A stretch of DNA of 9,086 nucleotides from CAYTAP01 sp964435775 (GTDB taxonomy: Bacteria; Planctomycetota; Phycisphaerae; Tepidisphaerales; Tepidisphaeraceae). The notes under the pieces are model-generated. The model saw only the letters and a program-made list of their open reading frames with translations. It ran no database searches and was not told the origin of the DNA. Shown here one piece after another: positions 1 through 4,851 of the stretch. The position numbers and the translations under genes were made by a program. Positions within the stretch are counted from its first letter, which is position 1; each line of letters opens with the position of its first letter. The DNA lies in the NCBI GenBank assembly GCA_964435775.1, contig CAYTAP010000139.1, forward strand, positions 1 to 9,086. The letters are read 5' to 3'.

Positions 1-360
1 GGAACGAACTAAACCTCGTCAAAAACACTTGACAGGAAACACAGCCGCTTCGTGCAAAGAATGAAGCCGTCCACCGACGATGTTGTATTGAAATGGTTCA
101 TCCATGCAACGAACCAGCAATGTTGATCGCGCTCGGCATGGTCGGAGACGACGCTGGAATCCATCACGTTCGGCAACAGTTGGCACCGGAATTGGCCGAC
201 ATGTCGAAAACGTTTGGACGAACCATTCTCCTGAGCGCCACCGACACCTTTGGCGCGGACCATTGGAAGCGACACCAAGGGGCAAATTTGATGTCCATTT
301 TGCCCGGCAAACTGGTCCAAAATCCGAACGGCCCACCCTGCGGAGTTCCTTGCTTCGCCA
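1..360. other. No recognisable gene; stretch beyond the toxin gene
   Basis: This stretch lies downstream of the toxin stop codon. Several overlapping open frames cross it on both strands, including a plus-strand frame from ATG 93 to 530 and a minus-strand frame from 608 to 9. None has a convincing ribosome binding site or a family motif I recognise. Both long ones run antisense to, or overlap, the well-supported toxin gene. The plus-strand frame has a fairly protein-like composition between 93 and about 330, so a decayed gene or part of an insertion sequence is possible. I see no tRNA, no convincing terminator and no clear terminal repeats. Confidence 0.4.
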
Positions 361-663
361 TCATCCACGCCGTCGCCATGTCCGTGTGTGACGCCGCAAA
401 TCGACCACCGCCAGAACCCGAATCGTCCGCTGCTGAACGCGAAAGAAAATGCCATGTGGGAAATGCCGAAGTATGGCGCGGCGGATGTCCCGATGGACCT
501 TGGGAAAAGAGAGGGGGCGCTCGACGATGATATCCAGTGTTTCCACCACCTCTTGAAGGTAGCGGTCGCCAAGCCCGACGCGTTCTCCGTTATAAAAATC
601 GGCCGCACTTCGCATGTCCTGTCGGGCGTCGTAGGAAAGCGCGATGCGAAATGCCGATGGCAT
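361..663 (-). CDS. RelE/ParE-family toxin of a type II toxin-antitoxin system
   Basis: This is a 100-residue basic protein of the RelE/ParE toxin superfamily. The layout is typical: an N-terminal beta strand, a helical hairpin (SAADFYNGERVGLGDRYL, about residues 20-37) ending in a conserved G-LG-R-L pattern, then a segment with ERPLSFPKVHRDIRRAILR (about 48-66), HFPHGIFFRV (about 67-76) and the closing strand VLAVVDLRRHTRTWRRR. RelE members cleave mRNA on the ribosome and ParE members inhibit DNA gyrase; sequence alone does not settle which applies here, although the RRAxLRxFPxGxFxRV pattern resembles plasmid-stabilisation/ParE-like proteins. The ATG overlaps the antitoxin TAA by one base (TAATG), which implies translational coupling. 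The length is normal and there is no sign of truncation. A bound antitoxin would normally hold it inactive in the cytoplasm. Confidence 0.88.
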   Translation of the reverse strand: MPSAFRIALSYDARQDMRSAADFYNGERVGLGDRYLQEVVETLDIIVERPLSFPKVHRDIRRAILRHFPHGIFFRVQQRTIRVLAVVDLRRHTRTWRRRG

Positions 664-890
664 TAAAAATCGCCCCGACGAATTTTATCGCGCAGAACCG
701 TCCACTCTTCGGCCGTCTGCGGATTGGTCTCATCGGCTACGAGGCGGTGATCCAATTCTACTTTCTGCTGTTCGGTAAGCGACCATTCCGTTTCCTGCGG
801 ATCAATCGCCTCCCATATCTCCAGCGCGAGATCAATCTGCTCCGACCGAGGGAGAACTTTGACGTTTTCAAGCAGTTGCGTCCGGGTCAT
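663..890 (-). CDS. Addiction-module antitoxin (Unstab_antitox / TIGR02574-like)
   Basis: This is a 75-residue acidic protein resembling the 'putative addiction module component' family, which is usually paired with RelE/ParE toxins. Visible features are an N-terminal helix with LLENVKVLPRSEQIDLALEI (about residues 6-25), the short IWEAIDP turn, then LTEQQKVELDHRLVADETNP (about 38-57) and a terminal helix that would lie on the toxin. Together these match the family pattern of L-P-x-(E/D)-(R/Q)-x-x-L-x-x-x-(I/L)-W followed by LT-EQ-x-EL-RL-x-x-x-NP. A strong Shine-Dalgarno AAAGGAG (896-902) lies five bases before the ATG. The antitoxin precedes the toxin, the usual order for this family. The gene starts only 48 bases after the pdhB stop with no terminator between, so readthrough from the PDH operon is plausible. 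It should neutralise the neighbouring toxin by direct binding. Confidence 0.87.
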   Translation of the reverse strand: MTRTQLLENVKVLPRSEQIDLALEIWEAIDPQETEWSLTEQQKVELDHRLVADETNPQTAEEWTVLRDKIRRGDF

Positions 891-938
891 GGTGGCTCCT
901 TTCGCCTTACAACATCCGCCCGATGCGCCAAGTGGACC

Positions 939-1922
939 TTACCTGTAGCAAATCTCCTTCGCCGCCTCCACGATCCGATCTACGCTCGGCATCATGGCTT
1001 CCTCAAGATAATGATTGAATGGAACGGGAATTTCATCACTGTGCAGGTATTCAATGGGCGCGTCGAGATAATCAAAACAGGGCTTTTGCAGTTTGTACAA
1101 GATGCCCGCTCCCATGCCGCAGTAGCCCCAGTCTTCATCCACGATCATGCAGCGGTTGGTCTTCTTGACCGATTCGATGATCGTCGCGGTGTCCAGCGGG
1201 CGAAGCGTCTGCAGATCGATCAGTTCCGGATCGAGGCCATGATCGTTGACCATCGCCGCGACGGCATCACGCACCACCCGCTGCAGAGGCCGACCATAAC
1301 TCAGAATCGTCAGATCCTTCCCCTCGCGCTCCACGACCGCCTTGCCCAGCGGCAGCGTATATTCCTCTTCGGGTACATCACCGATATCGCTCAGCATCTT
1401 TTCCGATTCCAGGAAGATCACCGGATCATCACATCGTATTGATGACTTGAGCAATCCCTTGGCCGCATACGGAGTGCTCGGCGTCACGACGATCAGACCG
1501 GGAATGCGTGCGTACACCGATTCCATCCGATGGCTGTGCGTCGCGCCAAGCTGGTGGGCGATGCCGTTGCCGCCGCGAAAGGTGACGGGAACCTTGAACT
1601 GGCCGCCGGACATGTAGCGCACGTTGGCGGCGTTGTTCAGAAGCTGATCCATGCAGACGAGCGTGAACGACCAGCTCATGAACTCAATGATCGGCCGAAG
1701 CCCGCACGTCGCCGCGCCCACGCCCAAGCCGCTGAATCCCGCCTCGCTGATCGGCGTGTCAATAATCCGCCGTGGCCCGAACTTCTCGAGCATCCCCTCC
1801 GACACTTTGTACGCGCCGTGATACTCCGCGACCTCCTCCCCCATCAGGAAGACGTTCTCATCCCGTTCCATCTCCTCGGTCATCGCGGCACGAAGGGCTT
1901 CTCGAAACTGAATCTGGGGCAT
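939..1922 (-). CDS. pdhB: Pyruvate dehydrogenase E1 component, beta subunit
   Basis: This 327-residue subunit pairs with PdhA in the thiamine-diphosphate-dependent E1 heterotetramer, which decarboxylates pyruvate and acetylates the lipoyl group of E2. The N-terminal pyrimidine-binding domain carries GEEVAEYHGAYKVSEG (28-43), RIIDTPISEAGFSGLGVGAA (52-71, with E60 at the position of the glutamate that activates the cofactor in human E1 beta), and FRGGNG followed by ATHSH, where H129 matches the family's active-site histidine. The C-terminal transketolase-type domain includes VIDLQTLRPLD-like sequence (here ELIDLQTLRPLD), MIVDEDWGYCGMGAGI and LDAPIEYLHSDEIPVPF. Full family length, no breaks. The start is preceded by a purine-rich GAGAAGAAAAG. 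It lies 116 bases after pdhA, with no clear promoter or terminator between them. A related 2-oxoacid dehydrogenase (branched-chain or acetoin) is possible, but pyruvate fits the motifs best. Confidence 0.92.
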   Translation of the reverse strand: MPQIQFREALRAAMTEEMERDENVFLMGEEVAEYHGAYKVSEGMLEKFGPRRIIDTPISEAGFSGLGVGAATCGLRPIIEFMSWSFTLVCMDQLLNNAANVRYMSGGQFKVPVTFRGGNGIAHQLGATHSHRMESVYARIPGLIVVTPSTPYAAKGLLKSSIRCDDPVIFLESEKMLSDIGDVPEEEYTLPLGKAVVEREGKDLTILSYGRPLQRVVRDAVAAMVNDHGLDPELIDLQTLRPLDTATIIESVKKTNRCMIVDEDWGYCGMGAGILYKLQKPCFDYLDAPIEYLHSDEIPVPFNHYLEEAMMPSVDRIVEAAKEICYR

Positions 1923-2038
1923 GTCTTTTCTTCTCTCAATTCAACGTGGATTTCAAGCATTTATCAACGCCACGACACGAATCGGTTGCCTCGTGCCACC
2001 GGCTTACGGAGGCGGATCGCCGACCTTTTCGCTCAAGC

Positions 2039-3094
2039 CTACCCCTGCGGCTGATACGGATATTCCTCCGCCAGCACATCCTCAAAGCGCGACTCCAGCG
2101 CCGGATGCGGATCGGCGTCGGCCTGCTTCACGGCGTCGCTCACAATCTGGTTCACTTCATCGGCCATCTCGTCGGCCTGCTTGTCGTTCAGGATGCCCGC
2201 CTCCCGCAGCCGCCCGCTGTACAGCGTGATCGGATCGCGCAATTTCGCGTGCTCCATCTCCTCCTTGGTCCGGTACTTCATCGCATCCGACATCGAATGC
2301 CCCCGGAAACGATAGGTGTTGGCGACGATATAGCTTGGCCCGTGCCCGGCCCGCCCGCGTTCCATCGCCTTGCTGAATTCCGCGATGACCGTATCGACAT
2401 CATTCCCATCGATATTCCAATGCGGCATGTTGTATCCGCATGCCCGCTCCGCCAGATCGCGCTCGGCGCTGTGCCGCTCCACCTGCGTCCCCATCGCCAC
2501 GCCGTTGTTCTCCACGACGAAGATCACCGGCAGCTTGTATAAACTCGCCAAGTTCAGCGCCTCGTTGTGCGTCCCCTGATTGATCGCCCCATCCCCCATG
2601 TAGGTGTACGTCACCCCGCCGGTCTTCTTGTACCACTGGGCAAACCCCATCCCCACCCCCAGCGGCAACTGGCCGCCGACAATCCCATGCCCGCCCATGT
2701 TCCCCACCTCGCTCTGGAACAGGTGCATCGAGCCCCCCTTCCCCTTCGAGCAACCCGTCGCCTTGCCGAACAGTTCCGCCATCGCCGCATGCGGATCCAT
2801 CCCAAGCGCCAGGCTGTGCCCGTGGCATCGATAACCATTGATCAGATAGTCTCGATCCTTGTCGAAAATCGCAGCGCACCCCACCGCGATCGCCTCCTGC
2901 CCGCTGTACAAATGGCAAAACCCGCCAATCTTCTGGCCGGGCTTGGTGTATTCCTGATAGGTCCGTTCCTCAAAGCGGCGAATGAGCATCATCATCCGAA
3001 GTCGATCCCGCTCGATCCGTCCATCCGATGCCGGTACGAACGTCGAGGCTTGCTTTCCATTCGCCCGCTTGGCTACTTCGTTGGCTACCACCAT
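2039..3094 (-). CDS. pdhA: Pyruvate dehydrogenase E1 component, alpha subunit
   Basis: This 351-residue subunit binds the diphosphate end of thiamine diphosphate in PDH E1 and works with the downstream PdhB. Motifs in order are GFCHLYSGQEAIAVG (58-72), YRCHGHSLALG (88-98), CSKGKGGSMHLF (115-126), the TPP motif running from GDG (167-169) to ENN (195-197), and FRGHSMSDAMKYRTKEEME, whose GHS matches the human active-site His263 and phosphorylation-site Ser264. The frame stays open to an ATG at 3223. I chose the ATG at 3094 because GGAG (3103-3106) lies eight bases before it, because homology begins soon after it, and because the extension would run into the promoter candidate at 3206-3233. There is no lipoyl domain. 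The first 25 residues are polar and poorly conserved. It is probably the first gene of a pdhA-pdhB operon. Confidence 0.92.
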   Translation of the reverse strand: MVVANEVAKRANGKQASTFVPASDGRIERDRLRMMMLIRRFEERTYQEYTKPGQKIGGFCHLYSGQEAIAVGCAAIFDKDRDYLINGYRCHGHSLALGMDPHAAMAELFGKATGCSKGKGGSMHLFQSEVGNMGGHGIVGGQLPLGVGMGFAQWYKKTGGVTYTYMGDGAINQGTHNEALNLASLYKLPVIFVVENNGVAMGTQVERHSAERDLAERACGYNMPHWNIDGNDVDTVIAEFSKAMERGRAGHGPSYIVANTYRFRGHSMSDAMKYRTKEEMEHAKLRDPITLYSGRLREAGILNDKQADEMADEVNQIVSDAVKQADADPHPALESRFEDVLAEEYPYQPQG

Positions 3095-3102
3095 TTCAAT
3101 TA

Positions 3103-3106
3103 CTCC
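3103..3106 (-). promoter_or_regulatory. Ribosome binding site that fixes the pdhA start
   Basis: The minus strand reads GGAG followed by eight bases and then ATG at 3094. The upstream in-frame ATGs at 3169 and 3223 have only weak purine runs in front, so this site decides the start. Confidence 0.65.
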
Positions 3107-3205
3107 ATCAGAGGTCACCGACAACCGCACACTCCACCCCTGAGCAACCCATCGGCCGGTTCCCGCCATGCACACTCTTAAGCACCATCGGCCGGGAGCC
3201 AATGA

Positions 3206-3233
3206 ATTGTAGTGGTTTCCCACAATGCTTCAA
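3206..3233 (-). promoter_or_regulatory. Candidate sigma70-type promoter for pdhA
   Basis: On the minus strand TTGAAG (3228-3233, four of six matches to TTGACA) is separated by 16 bases from TACAAT (3206-3211, five of six matches to TATAAT). This predicts a start site near 3199 and a leader of about 105 bases. The spacer contains a small dyad (GTGG and CCAC around four bases, 3212-3223) that could be an operator. Consensus matching is the only support. Confidence 0.5.
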
Positions 3234-3253
3234 CTGACACCGGACGCCGCCGC

Positions 3254-3290
3254 TGGCGCTTGTCACATAAATACAGTTATGTAAGCGCCA
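3254..3290. repeat. Bulged inverted repeat upstream of pdhA
   Basis: TGGCGCTT (3254-3261) pairs perfectly with AAGCGCCA (3283-3290), and inside it ACATAA (3265-3270) pairs with TTATGT (3277-3282) around a six-base loop. A three-base bulge (3262-3264) interrupts one arm. That gives 14 pairs, with no T run on either side, so it is not an intrinsic terminator. It lies about 20 bases upstream of the candidate -35 box of pdhA and downstream of the gapA terminator, the position expected of a regulator binding site. Its AT-rich centre contrasts with the GC-rich surroundings. Confidence 0.6.
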
Positions 3291-3396
3291 CCCAATTCTA
3301 GGCTTGGCGCGCGCCGATTGCCTCATCGCGCCACTCGGCTCATCCACGCCCCCAATTCATCATCATCGGCAGTCGCCGGGGCCCACTTTTCGTGCC

Positions 3397-3431
3397 AAAA
3401 AGCAAGGGCACCCCGCAAAGGATGCCCTTGC
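3397..3431 (-). terminator. Rho-independent terminator of gapA
   Basis: On the minus strand a perfect 9-bp stem, GCAAGGGCA (3423-3431) with TGCCCTTGC (3402-3410), closes a 12-base loop and is followed at once by TTTTT (3397-3401). It begins 54 bases after the gapA stop codon and separates gapA from the pdh promoter region. Confidence 0.9.
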
Positions 3432-3484
3432 CTCATTCATGCGCTGCCCGTCACGTCAAACCGGCCCTCAAAGGGGCGTCGGCC

Positions 3485-4513
3485 TTATTTGAGCAGGCCT
3501 TCCTTCTTCGCCATTGATACGACCAGGTCGATGATGCGGTTGGAATAACCCCATTCATTGTCGTACCAGCTCACGATCTTGAAGAAATGATCGTTCAACT
3601 CGATCCCCGCGCCGGCATCGAAAATGCTCGACCGGGCATCATGCAGGAAGTCGCTCGACACAACCGCCTCATCGGTGTACCCGAGGATGCCCTTGAGGCT
3701 TCCTTCCGACGCGCTCTTCATCGCGGCACAGATCTCTTTGTAGCTCGTCGCCTTGGCGGTCTTGAACGTCAGGTCAACAACCGACACATCCGGCGTCGGC
3801 ACACGAAACGCCATGCCGGTCAGCTTCCCCTTCAACTCCGGCAACACCAGCGCCACCGCCTTGGCCGCGCCCGTCGCCGCGGGAATGATGTTCTGCGGTG
3901 CGCCCCGCCCGCCGCGCCAATCCTTCTTGCTCGGACCGTCCACCGTCGGCTGCGTCGCGGTCATCGCATGCACCGTCGTCATCAACCCCTCGGCCAGCCC
4001 GAAGGTGTCATTGATCACCTTCGCCACCGGCGCGAGACAGTTGGTCGTACACGACGCGTTGGAAACCACCACGTCCTTGGCCGGATCGAACTTGTCGGCA
4101 TTAACGCCCATGAGCAGCGTCTTGACCTTCTCCGGGTCCTTGGTTGGCGCGCTGATCACGACGCGCTTGGCGCCCGCCTTGATGTGGTTCTCCGCGCCGG
4201 CGAAATCAGTGAACAGCCCGGTTGATTCAACGACGTACTGAGCCCCAAGCTGCCCCCACGGCAGCTCGGCCGGGTTGCGAACCGACACGCACTTGATGAA
4301 TCGGCCGTTGACGACGATCCCATCCTCCTTCGCCTCGACGGTCCCATTGAAACGCCCGTGCGTGGAATCATGCTTGAGCAGATACGCGAGGTTGTCCGGC
4401 GGCACCAGGTCATTGATCCCCACGACCTCAATGTTCGGATTCGCGGCCCCAGCGCGAAACACGAGGCGTCCAATTCGTCCAAACCCATTGATCCCCACCT
4501 TCAGCGCGGCCAT
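3485..4513 (-). CDS. gapA: Glyceraldehyde-3-phosphate dehydrogenase, type I, NAD-dependent
   Basis: This 342-residue enzyme oxidises and phosphorylates glyceraldehyde 3-phosphate to 1,3-bisphosphoglycerate with NAD+ in glycolysis, as a cytoplasmic homotetramer. The Rossmann domain opens with VGINGFGRIGRLVFR (6-20). D35 in GINDL is the residue that favours NAD over NADP. The active site is SNASCTTNCLAPVAKV with catalytic C155 and partner H182 (TTVHAMTATQ). The signature continues with VDGPSKKDWRGGRGAPQNII and ends with SWYDNEWGYSNRIIDLV. It closely resembles E. coli GapA along its whole length. The frame also opens at 4546, but the ATG at 4513 is chosen because AAAGGAG (4521-4527) lies seven bases upstream and family homology starts there. 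It ends in its own terminator, so it is likely monocistronic. The 160 bases before it carry a promoter candidate and a hairpin. Confidence 0.97.
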   Translation of the reverse strand: MAALKVGINGFGRIGRLVFRAGAANPNIEVVGINDLVPPDNLAYLLKHDSTHGRFNGTVEAKEDGIVVNGRFIKCVSVRNPAELPWGQLGAQYVVESTGLFTDFAGAENHIKAGAKRVVISAPTKDPEKVKTLLMGVNADKFDPAKDVVVSNASCTTNCLAPVAKVINDTFGLAEGLMTTVHAMTATQPTVDGPSKKDWRGGRGAPQNIIPAATGAAKAVALVLPELKGKLTGMAFRVPTPDVSVVDLTFKTAKATSYKEICAAMKSASEGSLKGILGYTDEAVVSSDFLHDARSSIFDAGAGIELNDHFFKIVSWYDNEWGYSNRIIDLVVSMAKKEGLLK

Positions 4514-4520
4514 GATCCAG

Positions 4521-4527
4521 CTCCTTT
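4521..4527 (-). promoter_or_regulatory. Strong ribosome binding site that fixes the gapA start
   Basis: AAAGGAG on the minus strand, seven bases before the ATG at 4513. It rules out the upstream in-frame ATG at 4546. Confidence 0.8.
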
Positions 4528-4558
4528 CAGCTCGGAAAAACCCCATTTGTCAGGATGA

Positions 4559-4590
4559 TAAAAAGAGCGGCGGTCAAAACCCGCCGCTCT
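4559..4590 (-). terminator. Intrinsic terminator-like hairpin between tRNA-Val and gapA
   Basis: A perfect 10-bp GC-rich stem, AGAGCGGCGG (4581-4590 read on minus) with CCGCCGCTCT (4564-4573), has a 7-base loop and runs into four Ts (4560-4563) on the minus strand. It lies 85 bases after the tRNA and 45 bases before the gapA ATG. The simplest reading is the terminator of the tRNA transcript. However, the only decent promoter candidate for gapA (4600-4629) is upstream of it, so it may act as an attenuator in the gapA leader. Confidence 0.75.
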
Positions 4591-4599
4591 CCCATTGAG

Positions 4600-4629
4600 A
4601 CGATAAGAACACCGCCCCACCCTTGTCAA
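4600..4629 (-). promoter_or_regulatory. Candidate promoter upstream of gapA
   Basis: The minus strand shows a perfect TTGACA (4624-4629), an 18-base spacer and TATCGT (4600-4605, four of six matches to TATAAT). Transcription would start near 4593, just before the terminator-like hairpin. The perfect -35 is notable, but the -10 is weak, so this is a candidate only. Confidence 0.4.
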
Positions 4630-4630
4630 G

Positions 4631-4650
4631 CATGCGGCACACGCCGCATG
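4631..4650. repeat. 8-bp perfect dyad next to the gapA -35 box
   Basis: CATGCGGC (4631-4638) and GCCGCATG (4643-4650) form a perfect inverted repeat around ACAC. A competing 6-bp pairing exists between 4636-4641 (GGCACA) and 4649-4654 (TGTGCC). There is no T run. It directly abuts the candidate -35 box at 4624-4629, so it could be an operator or activator site, or a structure in the tRNA trailer. Confidence 0.5.
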
Positions 4651-4674
4651 TGCCGACGACGCCAAGCTCCGAAG

Positions 4675-4748
4675 TGGGCGATGAGGGACTTGAACCCCCG
4701 ACATCCGCGGTGTAAACACGGCGCTCTGGCCAACTGAGCTAATCGCCC
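4675..4748 (-). tRNA. tRNA-Val, anticodon UAC
   Basis: The minus strand folds as a full cloverleaf of 74 bases. The acceptor stem is GGGCGAT with ATCGCCC, and the D arm is GCTC with GAGC. The anticodon stem is CCGTG with CGCGG, containing one G-U pair, around the loop TTTACAC, which gives anticodon TAC (valine, codon GTA and wobble). The T arm is GGGGG with CCCTC around TTCAAGT. The discriminator base is A. The 3' CCA is not encoded, because the genome continues ACTTC, so it must be added by a nucleotidyltransferase. The gene is transcribed in the same direction as its neighbours. Confidence 0.96.
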
Positions 4749-4757
4749 GACGGGTCC

Positions 4758-4786
4758 AGTGTACCGCGATAGGGCAAGCGGGTCCA
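4758..4786 (-). promoter_or_regulatory. Candidate promoter of tRNA-Val
   Basis: TGGACC (4781-4786) and TACACT (4758-4763) on the minus strand are 17 bases apart, each with four of six consensus matches. The predicted start lies only about three bases before the mature tRNA 5' end. The position supports it, but the sequence match is modest. Confidence 0.35.
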
Positions 4787-4851
4787 TTCCGACCAATGCA
4801 CATGCTCATTGCGGGTCGATGCGGTTGCTCATATCGAGTCCTCGCGGGTAT

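Noticed and set aside
335..352. GTPQGG peptide in a minus-strand frame, resembling a reverse transcriptase motif
   Set aside because: The surrounding residues lack the rest of the motif (no SPLLANL-like sequence, no YADD), and the frame is short. Chance resemblance.
9..608. 199-codon minus-strand frame
   Set aside because: It overlaps the toxin gene in another frame on the same strand, has no ribosome binding site and an unusual composition rich in Trp, Cys and Ser. The toxin has clear family motifs and a coupled start.
3095..3223. 43-residue N-terminal extension of pdhA up to the ATG at 3223
   Set aside because: It has no ribosome binding site, shows no family similarity and overlaps the candidate promoter; the ATG at 3094 has GGAG at good spacing.
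4564..4605. tRNA-like half structure on the minus strand (TCTC-AATGG-GAGA followed by a GGCGG/CCGCC arm with a 7-base loop)
   Set aside because: It resembles a D arm plus anticodon arm, but there is no T arm, no matching acceptor stem and a T run follows at once. Better explained as a terminator-type hairpin.
4555..4737. Short plus-strand frame encoding a peptide with MRDLNPRHPRCKHGALAN
   Set aside because: It is the reverse complement of the tRNA-Val gene; such peptides are a well-known artefact of translating tRNAs on the wrong strand.
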